DNA of 64,000 nt from Polyangiaceae bacterium (GTDB taxonomy: Bacteria > Myxococcota_A > Polyangia > Polyangiales > Polyangiaceae). Position 1 is the first letter of the stretch; each line of letters begins with the position of its first letter. Shown here piece by piece: positions 1 through 9,555 of the stretch. The stretch lies in the NCBI GenBank assembly GCA_947475525.1, contig CANJMI010000003.1, positions 207,501 through 271,500 on the forward strand. Reading direction: 5' to 3'. The translations under genes and the position numbers were made by a program. The notes under the pieces are model-generated. The model had not been told where the DNA came from, ran no database searches, and worked only from the letters and a program-made list of their open reading frames with translations.

Positions 1-1062
<1,062 letters not shown>

Positions 1063-1221
1063 CATGCTTCTAGGGCAAACATTGAGCAATTCATGCACGG
1101 AGCTCGCTGAGACGCGTAAGCGTACAGCGTGGCACGTTGTGTCAGAGCACATAAACTGCGAAGAAAGATTAGGCTGCAACGGGCACGGGGCGATTACGTC
1201 CCTCCGAAGTGGTCGACAGAT

Positions 1222-1339
1222 TTCCGGTGGCGATAGCGAAGAGGTTCCACCCGATCCCATTCCGAACTCGGAAGTTAAGCTCTTCAGCGCCGATGGTACT
1301 GCCAGGGAGACTTGGTGGGAGAGTAGGACGTCGCCGGGA
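1222..1339 (+). rRNA. rrf: 5S ribosomal RNA
   Basis: The interior shows conserved 5S sequence (CCGAACTCGGAAGTTAAG, GCGCCGATGGTA, GAGAGTAGG). The terminal helix forms between TTCCGGTG at 1222 and CGCCGGGA ending at 1339, giving about 118 nt, the normal length. It lies about 160 bp after the 23S end, and no tRNA is visible in that spacer. It is therefore the last gene of the rrn operon, followed at once by an intrinsic terminator. Confidence 0.96.
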
Positions 1340-1350
1340 TTTATTTTCCC

Positions 1351-1383
1351 AAGGGCCCATGGAAACATGGGCCCTTTTTTTTT
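1351..1383 (+). terminator. Intrinsic terminator of the rrn operon
   Basis: A perfect 11-bp stem, AAGGGCCCATG / CATGGGCCCTT, closes a GAAA tetraloop and is followed by an unbroken run of T. It starts 12 nt after the 5S 3' end. This is the strongest factor-independent terminator in the window. Confidence 0.95.
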
Positions 1384-1603
1384 GTGATTTTCCATGTCCA
1401 GTGGGCGGCGCTAAAAGGCGTCGCTGACGGGCTGGCGGTTTTGCGGCCTTCCCCTGGCTCGCGCTCTCGGTGTGCGCTGGCAGACTCGGGCTGCTCGATG
1501 CTAGAGTCGGGTCGGTTCCAGGGTGGCTCGGTGGTGCTCTCCGGTCCGCAGCCGGTTCGAGTTGCGTTGGCTGATACTGTTGCCGGGTGTGGGTGACTAG
1601 CCG

Positions 1604-3916
1604 ATGAACAGGCGCTTCGCGATCGCAATGTCGGGCGGGGCCTTGGTCGGCGCCGCGGCTGTTTTGGGCTTTTTGCCGCTCGTGCGGTCGGCCGTCGCGG
1701 AGCGCGCGCGTGCCGTGGACGTTGACGTCTCGCTTGATGGTGCGTTGCCGGCCCTTGACGGGTTGCGACTGCGTGGGCTTTCGCTTGCGATCCACGGCGT
1801 ACCCGGCATTCGGGTCTGGTTCGATGAGGTTGTGGTCGGTTGGTCTTCGCGCCGTCCGCGTTTCGTGCGGGGCGGCAAGATCATTGCGGTGGGTGACCCT
1901 GCCGTGATTGCGAAGGCCGTGTCTGATTGGCGCTCACGGCAACAGCATTCGGCCGCTGGTTCGGCAGGCGGATCAAAGGAAGATCCGATTGAAGTAAGGG
2001 ACCTCCTGGTCGATTGGCGCGAGCGCGCGGAGATTGGCGAAGAAGTACCGTTCGCGCGAGCTCTTTTATCGAGCGTCTCGGCGGGGGCCGAAGGTCGGTT
2101 GGTGCTCGAAGTTGCGTCGGTTCAGGGTTCTTTTGCGGGATTTCGGATCGCGCTCGAGGGAGCCGATGTTGAATTGTCGCGGGTCGGGCCGGGGGCGCGA
2201 GTTCATCGGCTGGAAGCCGACACGTTTTCGCTGGAGCGACGAAGCGACGTATCCTTTGGTCGAGGCGGAGCGGCGGTTCCCGCGGCGTCGGGGCACGAGC
2301 TCGAGCGCGTAGATCGTGTTCGCGCCGTTCAGCGTTTGCTCCTTCGGTTTGGTGCAATGGCTGATTCGGTTCTCGCCGACGACGCCCTTGTTTCCTTACG
2401 GGGTACTCGCTTGAAGGTGTCGGTAGCGGGTGAGGAACTCGAGCTCGGTCCCGGGGTGCTCGAACTGCGGCGCGAACCGGCGGCGCTCGTTCTTCAATTG
2501 ACGCCTGTTGAAGGCCCGGCGCCAGAGTCGCGGCCGCTGATGTTGCGCCTTTCGGTGCCTCGAATGCCTGCGGGTGCCGTCTCGACGGAGCCGATTCGCG
2601 CGGAGGTTCGCGGGGGACCGATTTCGTTGGCGCAGCTCGGGCTCCGGGACGGCGAGTTCGGGCTGAATTCAGTCTCGCGCACTGCGGTGACGAGCGACGT
2701 TCGGGTTGAGCTCTCGCCCGACGCTGTGACGCTGATGGTTGAAGGCAGTGGCAAGGTTCAGCGCCTATCGGTGAAGCACGCGCGCCTCTCTCCTGATGTG
2801 GTTGAGGGTATCGACCTTGCGTGGCGGGGGCGTTTGGTGGGTCGAGTCGACGGCACCGCGTTGTCGATCCGCGACGGTGAGGTTGACCTTGGGCAGCTCA
2901 AGTTTCTCATCGAGGGGGCCGTCGAGCGCACGAAGCCCAGCGGTGTGGTTACCCCGTTGCTTCAGAACCTTATGGTGGATCTGGCCTTTGAGATTCCATT
3001 GACGAACTGTCAAGCGGCCTACGATTCGTTGCCGCGGGCGCTGATTCCGAATCTTCAAGGGATGCACTTTGCGGGTTCGTTGTCGGCGAAGGGGCATGCG
3101 CGTTTTGACACGGCGCGCCTCGACAAGGCCTTCGATGTCGACTGGGCAGGCGGCCTGAGTTGCCGCATCCTCGATGCCCCTGAAGCCATGCGGGTGGCGA
3201 AGTTCCGCAAGCCTTTTCCTAAGCTTGTGTACACGCCCGAGGGCGAAGAGCGGACCATGACGTTCGGCCCAGGCACTGACAGTTGGGTTCCCCTTGGGGG
3301 TGTCTCCAAGTTCATGGAGATCGCCGCACTGGTGTGTGAGGACGGACGGTTTCTCCGACATCACGGCTTTGATCAACAGGCGATCATCAATTCATTTCGC
3401 GACAACCTCGCCGCGGGTGCGTTCAAGCGGGGGGCGAGCACCCTGAGTATGCAACTCGCGAAGAACCTCTACCTTTCGCGGGACAAGGTCCTAGCGAGGA
3501 AGCTTCAGGAAGCCATCCTGACCATGTACTTGGAGCAGGAGCTGACCAAACAGGAGCTTCTTGAGCTCTACTTCAACGTCGTAGAGTTTGGGCCGATGGT
3601 CTACGGGATCGGGCCTGCCGCGCGCCACTGGTTCAACTCGTCGGCGGGCGAATTGTCCCTCGGTCAGTCGCTTTATCTCGCGTCGATTCTTCAAAACCCC
3701 AAGAAGCAGTTTTTCGGAAAGGATGGCGCAGTGCTGGCGAGCCGAGCACTCTATCTTCGCAAGCTGATGACGCTCGCCAAGAAGCTCCACCTCGTCAGTG
3801 ATGCCGAGGCGGAGGCTGGGCTCGCCGAATCGCTCGTGTTTGGGCAGGCTGCCGCGACGCCGCCTATGTCCGTGCCCGAAGGAACACCGGTCGCGACTGA
3901 CAGCGCGTTACCGTGA
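1604..3916 (+). CDS. GT51 peptidoglycan glycosyltransferase with long N-terminal extension
   Basis: 770 aa. The C-terminal third carries the glycosyltransferase-51 motifs of class A PBPs and MtgA: EDGRFLRHHGFD (catalytic Glu about residue 579), RGASTLSMQLAKN, RKLQE and the ELYFNVVEFG segment. It should polymerise lipid II into glycan strands on the periplasmic face. Residues about 7-30 form a single hydrophobic anchor. Residues about 30-550 are a beta-rich, largely non-motif region, possibly AsmA-like (weak inference). No penicillin-binding transpeptidase SxxK/SxN/KTG domain is present, so it is monofunctional yet about three times longer than MtgA (about 240 aa). The ATG at 1604 sets up the signal anchor directly. 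It converges on ssb with an 8-bp gap. Confidence 0.85.
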   Translation: MNRRFAIAMSGGALVGAAAVLGFLPLVRSAVAERARAVDVDVSLDGALPALDGLRLRGLSLAIHGVPGIRVWFDEVVVGWSSRRPRFVRGGKIIAVGDPAVIAKAVSDWRSRQQHSAAGSAGGSKEDPIEVRDLLVDWRERAEIGEEVPFARALLSSVSAGAEGRLVLEVASVQGSFAGFRIALEGADVELSRVGPGARVHRLEADTFSLERRSDVSFGRGGAAVPAASGHELERVDRVRAVQRLLLRFGAMADSVLADDALVSLRGTRLKVSVAGEELELGPGVLELRREPAALVLQLTPVEGPAPESRPLMLRLSVPRMPAGAVSTEPIRAEVRGGPISLAQLGLRDGEFGLNSVSRTAVTSDVRVELSPDAVTLMVEGSGKVQRLSVKHARLSPDVVEGIDLAWRGRLVGRVDGTALSIRDGEVDLGQLKFLIEGAVERTKPSGVVTPLLQNLMVDLAFEIPLTNCQAAYDSLPRALIPNLQGMHFAGSLSAKGHARFDTARLDKAFDVDWAGGLSCRILDAPEAMRVAKFRKPFPKLVYTPEGEERTMTFGPGTDSWVPLGGVSKFMEIAALVCEDGRFLRHHGFDQQAIINSFRDNLAAGAFKRGASTLSMQLAKNLYLSRDKVLARKLQEAILTMYLEQELTKQELLELYFNVVEFGPMVYGIGPAARHWFNSSAGELSLGQSLYLASILQNPKKQFFGKDGAVLASRALYLRKLMTLAKKLHLVSDAEAEAGLAESLVFGQAAATPPMSVPEGTPVATDSALP

Positions 3917-3924
3917 ACACCAAC

Positions 3925-4446
3925 TCAGAACGGGATGTCGTCGTCGTCGCCGCCGCCACCGCCACCGAAGCCGCCTTCGAAGGCCTCCGAGCCGCCACTT
4001 GGACCGCCGCCGCCGCCGTCGTAAGGCTCGGGTCCGCTTTCGAACGAATCACGCCGCTGGCCGCCTCCGCCGCCGGACTGGCTGCCGCCGCTTGGGCCCC
4101 CTCCGCCGCCTGCACCGCGGCCGCCTGCGAGGATGATCTCGCGGGCGTTGACCTCAGTCTTGTAGTGCTTTTGGCCGTCTTTTTCCCAATTCGTCGTGCG
4201 AAGTGAGCCTTCAACAAAGATGGACGAGCCTTTGCGTAGGATCTTGCTGAGACCCTCGGCGCGCTTGCCCCAGACGACGACGGAATGCCACTCGGTGCGG
4301 TCGGTCCAGTTGCCGCTCTGGTCCTTGAAGCGCTCCGTCGTGGCGATCCTGAGCTGCATCACAGCTTGGCCGCCCTTGGTGAAGCGGAGCTCCGGGTCGG
4401 CACCCAGGTTGCCGAGGAGCATCACGCGGTTCAATCCTTCAGACAT
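3925..4446 (-). CDS. ssb: Single-stranded DNA-binding protein SSB
   Basis: 173 aa. The N-terminal OB fold (residues about 1-110) starts MSEGLNRVMLLGNLGADPEL and contains TEWHSVVVWGK and GSSIFVEGSLRT, typical of bacterial SSB. A Gly-rich low-complexity linker follows. The C-terminal tail is acidic and ends DDDDIPF, the conserved partner-binding tip. SSB coats ssDNA and recruits replication, recombination and repair proteins. An AAAGGAAAG Shine-Dalgarno lies about 6 nt before the ATG. The Gly-rich linker gives a GC-rich triplet-repeat DNA stretch at about 3930-4130. Confidence 0.97.
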   Translation of the reverse strand: MSEGLNRVMLLGNLGADPELRFTKGGQAVMQLRIATTERFKDQSGNWTDRTEWHSVVVWGKRAEGLSKILRKGSSIFVEGSLRTTNWEKDGQKHYKTEVNAREIILAGGRGAGGGGGPSGGSQSGGGGGQRRDSFESGPEPYDGGGGGPSGGSEAFEGGFGGGGGGDDDDIPF

Positions 4447-4763
4447 TGGAACTTTCCTTTGAGAGGCGCGCTCTCGCTAAAGGCTCGCCGTCGAGCCGCC
4501 CGTTTGGGGTACGCGTCCATGCTCGACGCGTCAAGCGTTGGGGTGGGGGCGTTAGCGGGTGGCACCGTAGTTGTCTCCGGTTGGCAACCAAGTTGGCGGT
4601 TTACGAATTTTGTGGCCTGGAAGTGCTTTGATTGATGGGGATTGGCTTCGGCATCCACTTTGCTTTGTAGGAGTCCGTGCCCTTGAACGGCTGCCGCTCG
4701 GCTCGTTGTCCGGATTGCCTTTCCGGCGCGAGTCGACTTAGCGTCCAAACCCAGGAGATGACG
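4447..4763. other. Divergent intergenic region between ssb and the VWA lipoprotein gene
   Basis: About 315 bp separate the divergent starts and should hold promoters for both. No convincing -35/-10 pair was found by eye on either strand. The ssb Shine-Dalgarno is at 4452-4460 (minus strand), and AGGAG at 4753-4757 serves the plus-strand gene. Reading frames open here are short and lack any family signature, so no extra gene is called. Confidence 0.5.
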
Positions 4764-7166
4764 ATGACCACGAGAGAGAAAACTGTGTCGCGGACCCGGC
4801 TCCGTTCCGCCGGTACCATGCTGGTGCTCGCCGGCTTTGCGGCGATGCCCGCATGTCTGGACCGACCGATCGAGCCGGTCGAGCCCCGGACGACCTCGAC
4901 GATCGTCGACAAACTCACGCAGAGTTCGGTTGATAAGATCGACCTCTTGCTGATGATCGACAACTCGGGGTCGATGTCGGATAAGCAGCAAATTCTCAAG
5001 CTTGCCGTGCCCGATCTCGTGCAGGCGCTGGTCAATCCAAAGTGTCTCGACGAGACGGGCAAGGCGACGCCGGCGCAGCCAAAGGGCCCGCTCGATGACT
5101 GCCCCGTCATGGGCTCCAAACGTGAGTTCGAGCCGATCGTCAACATTCACATCGGCGTCACGTCATCCAGCGTTGGTGGTCACGGTGCGGACTCGTGCAT
5201 CGGCGACAAGACGCCGAGCGAAAATGATCACGGCCGGTTGATTAAGCGAACGTCGACCGACGGCTCGACCCCCGACGCGCTGACGTGGGCGGACAAAGGC
5301 TTCCTGGTTTGGGACCCGAACACGTCGAAGCCGACGCACTCGCCGCAAGGCGAGTCGGACATCGCCAAGTTTGCGAACGACGTCGATGCGATCGTGGCTG
5401 GTGCTGGCGAGGTTGGCTGCGGCTTCGAGTCGACCCTCGAGGCGTGGTACCGCTTCGCCGTGGAGCCGGATCCGTACAAGACGATTTCGGTTGAGAACAA
5501 CCAGGCAATGTTGAAGGACACGGATCAGGAACTGCTTAAGCAGCGCGCTGACTTCATTCGTCCGGATTCGCTGTTCGCGGTCGTCATGCTCAGCGACGAA
5601 AACGACTGCTCCGTTCGTGACGGAAGCCAGTTCTTTTTCGCCCTGCAACGCTACCAGCCGGGGACAAATAAATCGTATCGCCTACCGGCACCGACCGCTT
5701 CATGCGCGGTGGATCCGAACGGCGCGTGCTGCCGTTCGTGTGGGCAGGGCCCGGGTGCAGGCTGCGATGCAGCCAAGGACCAGTGCGACAAGAACATGGA
5801 CGGCAAGAAGGATTCGCTCGCGCCCGAAGAGGACCAGATCAATCTTCGCTGCTGGGACCAGAAGCACCGCTTCGGCATCGACTTTCTTCAGCCGATCCAG
5901 CGTTACGTCGATGGCTTGACCCGTCAGACGGTGCAGGACCGTTACGGCAACGTCGTAGCGAACCCGCTGTTCACCGACCTCAACTCGAAGGACGACAACA
6001 GCAACATTCGTGACCCGAGCCTCGTCTTCGTCGCCGGCATCGTCGGCGTGCCGTGGCAGGACATCGCCCGCAAAGACGCGAATGGCAATCCCGACCTCAT
6101 CAACGGGCTCGACTCCGACGGCAAAGTGGCCGGCGGCTTTCAGAGCGGCACCGAGCTCGCGGTCAATAAGACGTGGGACATCATCCTTGGTGACCCGACG
6201 TGCGACTACGTCAACCCGGCTTGCCGTCCTACGGACCCGCTGATGATCGAGTCGGTCGATGCTCGCACCGGTACGAATCCGGTTCTCAACGCGCCGCTGG
6301 CTCCGCCGGAGGCAGCGGAGGGAGCGAATCCAATCAACGGTCATGAGTGGTCGATCGCGGGGCGTAATGACCTCCAGTACGCCTGCATCTTCGATCTGCC
6401 GAAGCCGGTTGATTGCTCGACCGTCGGCGACAAGAGCTGCGACTGCAAGGACGCGGTGAACGCGAACAAGAGCCCGCTCTGCTCTGCAAGCAGCGCGACG
6501 ACCCAGGTGCGCGCGAAGGCCTACCCGGGCCGCCGCGAGTTGCAACTTCTCCGGTCGGTCGGTGATCAGGGCATCGTCGGCTCGATCTGCCCCGTGCAGC
6601 TCTCGAACCCCGGCACCAAGGATTACGGCTATACGCCGGCGGTCGGTGCCATCATCGAGCGCTTGAAGAAGGAGCTCGGTGGTCAGTGCCTGCCGCGCTC
6701 GCTCACGCCCAACAACGAAGGCCAGGTGCAGTGCTTGATCGTCGAGGCTCGCACTGCGGGGGATACCGCTGCGTGTGCGAAGCTTTGCGATGCGGACAAC
6801 GGGCGCAGTTTGCTCGACCCGGCCAGTCCGGCCGTGAAGGCGGCGAAGAGCGATCCGGCCAACGCCGCCGCGAAGTGGAATTGCTTTTGCGCGATCAACC
6901 AAACCGAAGGGGCAATTGGCACGAGCGGTCAGCCCATTGACCTTGCCGCTTGCCAGGATGCGCCGCCGAACAAGGAGCCGATTCTCAACGAGAAGAACGA
7001 GCAGGTTGACGGTTGGTGCTACATCGACGCGACGACGGTGCCACCGACGGGCAATACCGATGTCGTCGCCAACTGCCCGGAGTCCGAGCGGCGCCTGATC
7101 CGCTTCGTCGGCAAGGGAAACGCGGCGCCCGGTGCAACGTTGTTCATCACGTGCTCCGGCGAGTGA
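4764..7166 (+). CDS. VWA-domain lipoprotein, Cys-rich, surface or periplasmic
   Basis: About 800 aa from the chosen start. AGGAG at 4753-4757 sits 6 nt before ATG 4764 but touches the ATG at 4758, so 4764 is preferred over 4758 and over the longer frame from 4677. A basic N-terminus, a hydrophobic stretch and AAMPAC form a lipoprotein-like signal with Cys near residue 29. A von Willebrand A fold begins IDLLLMIDNSGSM, with the DxSGS MIDAS metal site, and continues FAVVMLSDENDC. The rest is rich in Cys, Asp and Asn. VWA domains bind protein ligands through a divalent metal; the ligand here is unknown. It is monocistronic, with a terminator 25 bp after the stop. Confidence 0.75.
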   Translation: MTTREKTVSRTRLRSAGTMLVLAGFAAMPACLDRPIEPVEPRTTSTIVDKLTQSSVDKIDLLLMIDNSGSMSDKQQILKLAVPDLVQALVNPKCLDETGKATPAQPKGPLDDCPVMGSKREFEPIVNIHIGVTSSSVGGHGADSCIGDKTPSENDHGRLIKRTSTDGSTPDALTWADKGFLVWDPNTSKPTHSPQGESDIAKFANDVDAIVAGAGEVGCGFESTLEAWYRFAVEPDPYKTISVENNQAMLKDTDQELLKQRADFIRPDSLFAVVMLSDENDCSVRDGSQFFFALQRYQPGTNKSYRLPAPTASCAVDPNGACCRSCGQGPGAGCDAAKDQCDKNMDGKKDSLAPEEDQINLRCWDQKHRFGIDFLQPIQRYVDGLTRQTVQDRYGNVVANPLFTDLNSKDDNSNIRDPSLVFVAGIVGVPWQDIARKDANGNPDLINGLDSDGKVAGGFQSGTELAVNKTWDIILGDPTCDYVNPACRPTDPLMIESVDARTGTNPVLNAPLAPPEAAEGANPINGHEWSIAGRNDLQYACIFDLPKPVDCSTVGDKSCDCKDAVNANKSPLCSASSATTQVRAKAYPGRRELQLLRSVGDQGIVGSICPVQLSNPGTKDYGYTPAVGAIIERLKKELGGQCLPRSLTPNNEGQVQCLIVEARTAGDTAACAKLCDADNGRSLLDPASPAVKAAKSDPANAAAKWNCFCAINQTEGAIGTSGQPIDLAACQDAPPNKEPILNEKNEQVDGWCYIDATTVPPTGNTDVVANCPESERRLIRFVGKGNAAPGATLFITCSGE

Positions 7167-7190
7167 TTCTCTTCTGATGCTGCGATGCTG

Positions 7191-7225
7191 AAGGGCAGGG
7201 CGAAGGTCCTGCCTTTCGGCTTTTT
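7191..7225 (+). terminator. Intrinsic terminator after the VWA lipoprotein gene
   Basis: A 10-bp stem (GAAGGGCAGG at 7191-7200 with CCTGCCTTTC at 7208-7217, one G-T wobble) is followed by GGCTTTTTG. It separates the VWA gene from the downstream regulator gene, which begins about 20 bp later and must use its own promoter or readthrough. Confidence 0.75.
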
Positions 7226-7245
7226 GTGCTACGAAACGAACCGTC

Positions 7246-7941
7246 TTGTCGCTAAAAAAGAAGATCTTGGTGATCGAAGACGAGCCGCACATTGCGCTCG
7301 GTCTCTTCGATGCCCTCACGTTCGAGGGTTTCGATGTCGTCACCGCCGACACCGGTAAGAGCGGCGTCGCCTTAGCGAAGCAGGTTCGCCCGAACGCGGT
7401 CGTGCTCGACCTGATGTTGCCCGACGACAACGGTTTTCACGTGTGCGAGCAGCTCCGCGCGGTGGATCGTCTCGTACCGATCGTGATGCTGACGGCGCGT
7501 AGCTCGGAGGCCGACAAGATTCGTGGGCTCGAGATGGGCGCCGATGATTACATGACCAAGCCCTTCAGCGTCGGCGAGCTTGTCGCGCGGATGCGGGCGA
7601 TTTTTCGTCGTGCGGACCGGAGCCCTGATGTGCCGGAGACGTTCCGCATCGGTAAGGCTCAAGTGAATCTTGCCGCGCAAACGGTGTCTCGCGGGAAGGC
7701 CGTCGAGCAGCTTTCTTTTTATGAGGTCGGGATTCTACGTTTGCTCGTCGAACGGAAAGGCGAGCCCGTCTCGCGCGATGAGATCCTCCAGAAAATTTGG
7801 GGCCTCGACGCCGCACCGACGAACCGGACCGTCGACAATTTCATCGTCAAGCTTCGCCGAAAAGTCGAGGTCATCGCGGACAAGCCCGAGTTCATTTTGA
7901 CGGTTTACGGCTACGGTTACAAACTCGTCGTCGCGGTTTGA
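7246..7941 (+). CDS. OmpR/PhoB-type response regulator (orphan)
   Basis: 231 aa. The receiver domain (about 4-120) has the acidic pair in VIEDEP, phospho-acceptor Asp about 55 in VVLDLMLPD, Thr in MLTAR and Lys about 105 in TKPFS. The C-terminal winged helix (about 135-230) ends with TVYGYGYKL, the usual OmpR/PhoB signature. It should be a DNA-binding transcription factor controlled by phosphorylation. The start is TTG, fixed by the conserved KKILVIEDE that follows. No histidine kinase is adjacent; the nearest kinase in the window (38228-39307) is remote and carries its own receiver. Confidence 0.92.
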   Translation: MSLKKKILVIEDEPHIALGLFDALTFEGFDVVTADTGKSGVALAKQVRPNAVVLDLMLPDDNGFHVCEQLRAVDRLVPIVMLTARSSEADKIRGLEMGADDYMTKPFSVGELVARMRAIFRRADRSPDVPETFRIGKAQVNLAAQTVSRGKAVEQLSFYEVGILRLLVERKGEPVSRDEILQKIWGLDAAPTNRTVDNFIVKLRRKVEVIADKPEFILTVYGYGYKLVVAV

Positions 7942-7975
7942 CCGCGAGTTGGCAGGTTTTTGGGCGCAGCCGAGC

Positions 7976-8767
7976 TCACGGGCGCAGGGGCAAGAGGTTG
8001 CGTGGATCCACGGCAAACCCAAGGAGGGGACTCTCGAGCTCGCTCAAATGCGAAGGGGGCTTCGCGAGGGGGGCCCGCAACTCGCGCACGTCGAGTTCGA
8101 GGGCGGCCGGGTCGCCTCCGAGGAAGCCAACTACCGCCAACGCACCGAGCTTCACGCCGACGCGCACGCTCGGTCCGGGCCGGGAGAGCCGTCCGTGAAA
8201 GACGAGATAGTCGCGTTCGCCACCGTCGCGCGCGACTCGATGCCGCGTGATGACGGTTATCCCTTTCAGTGCACCGACGGCAACGACTTCGCACTCCCCG
8301 CGCTGGCCGTCGAGCTCGACCAGAAGGACGGCGCTCCCTGCGGCAGTTGGTAGGCGAACGCTGATGGTGCCACGCGCAGCCGACGACTCCGATTCGAGCA
8401 CGGTTGGGGGAGCCGTCGCATCGACGGGTAGTTGGTAACGCTCCCATGGTTCGGGGCGGTCGGGTAGGCGTGGGACGAGGTCGCTGCGTGTGCCGCCACG
8501 TGCGTTCGCGGGTGGAGCTTCGTCCCCGACGAGGCGCTCGCGTGCCGGCTCTGGCGCCGGCGGCAGGGCCACGCAGGGTGTCGACGAGGCGAGGGTCACG
8601 GCGCCTTTCGGACATTCGGGGAAGCGCTCCCGCAGCGGCGGTGAGGGCGCATCGCTCGTCGGCAAGGAACTCGGAATCGCGGTGCCACGTTGCGGAGAGC
8701 GCGTCGCAAGTCCTCCGATCAAAGCGATGACCGCGACGACGGGGGAGGCTCGGACGAGAGCATGCAC
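7976..8767 (-). CDS. Membrane-anchored degenerate LytM/M23-like protein
   Basis: About 263 aa from the GTG at 8767, chosen because it begins just before the hydrophobic segment SPVVAVIALIGGLA. The frame stays open to 8863. After a Pro-rich linker the C-terminal half follows the outline of an M23/LytM fold: QLPVDATAPPTVLES where M23 enzymes have HxGxDxxAPxGTPV, GERDYLVFHGRLSRPGPSV, VGVKLGALAVVGFLGGD, and LELDVREL where enzymes have HLHFEVR. The zinc-binding HxxxD and HxH residues are not conserved. If it is LytM-like it should be non-catalytic, like activator proteins of the EnvC/NlpD class. The assignment is by pattern and moderately sure. Confidence 0.55.
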   Translation of the reverse strand: MHALVRASPVVAVIALIGGLATRSPQRGTAIPSSLPTSDAPSPPLRERFPECPKGAVTLASSTPCVALPPAPEPARERLVGDEAPPANARGGTRSDLVPRLPDRPEPWERYQLPVDATAPPTVLESESSAARGTISVRLPTAAGSAVLLVELDGQRGECEVVAVGALKGITVITRHRVARDGGERDYLVFHGRLSRPGPSVRVGVKLGALAVVGFLGGDPAALELDVRELRAPLAKPPSHLSELESPLLGFAVDPRNLLPLRP

Positions 8768-8865
8768 CGTCGCAGCATAGCCGCTCGCCCGCGCTTGCCT
8801 ATAGCGAGCACGCTCGGCTCTCGACGCGATGGAACGGGCGAGGCAGCTGTGGTACCTCCCCAACC

Positions 8866-9525
8866 GTGAACGAGATCGAAACTTCGCTTGAGGCCCTTTT
8901 CTCCGCAGAACGCGAATCGCGTCGCATCCACGATGAGCTGGCGAATGCAGCCGTGAACGATCGCTCCGCCATCATGGGCGCGTTGGTCGCGGTCATCGTG
9001 CAATCGAAGGAACTCGAGGACGAAAGCGAAGGCGCGATTCGCCTCGTTTCCGCTGCGCGGTTGCTCGGGGAACTCGACGGCGGCGACGTCGTCGATGCAT
9101 TGATCGACGTGCTCGATTCGGACATTCCGGATGCTCGCAGCGAAGCGGGAGAGCAACTGCAGGGCCTTGCGTACGATCGCTTCAAGGAAGTCGCGCTCGG
9201 TGTGGAGCGTGCGCTCGTGCGGCTCGGTGAAGGGTCGGCCGCATTGGTCGAGCTCCCGTACCTTCTGGTGGACATTCCGGAGGGTGGCGTCGTCAAGTTG
9301 CTCGGGATGTTTTTGCAACATGCCGACCCCGACGCTGTCGCTGCGGCGATCGAGACGCTCGTAATCCTCGGCGATGCCTCGGTGACCAAGCTCCTTCTCC
9401 CGCTGCAGGGCGACAAGCGCATCAGCGTGATTGGCGAAGACGAGGAGCAGAACGAAGTCACTGTTGGCGAGCTCGCGATCGAAGCCATCGAGTTGCTCCG
9501 GCACAACGAGAGCCCGTCCGAGTGA
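8866..9525 (+). CDS. HEAT-repeat-like cytoplasmic protein
   Basis: 219 aa from a GTG start. It is almost entirely helical, with repeating Leu/Ala-rich helices such as AIRLVSAARLLGEL, DVVDALIDVLDSD and AIETLVILGDASVTKLL, as in HEAT-type scaffolds. No signal peptide or membrane segment is seen. Such proteins usually mediate protein contacts; no partner can be named. It lies 98 bp from the divergent LytM-like gene and converges on the TssM-like gene with a 30-bp gap. Confidence 0.65.
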   Translation: MNEIETSLEALFSAERESRRIHDELANAAVNDRSAIMGALVAVIVQSKELEDESEGAIRLVSAARLLGELDGGDVVDALIDVLDSDIPDARSEAGEQLQGLAYDRFKEVALGVERALVRLGEGSAALVELPYLLVDIPEGGVVKLLGMFLQHADPDAVAAAIETLVILGDASVTKLLLPLQGDKRISVIGEDEEQNEVTVGELAIEAIELLRHNESPSE

Positions 9526-9555
9526 CGGGTGCACGGGTCGCGTATGCGGCGTGGC

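Noticed and set aside
5700-7430. Long minus-strand frame (576 aa) opposite the VWA gene
   Set aside because: Antisense shadow of a GC-rich gene; Arg/Ala/Val-rich with no domain, while the plus-strand frame has a VWA domain.
8719-9534. Minus-strand frame opposite the HEAT-like gene
   Set aside because: Shadow frame; the composition is biased and the plus-strand protein shows ordered helical repeats.
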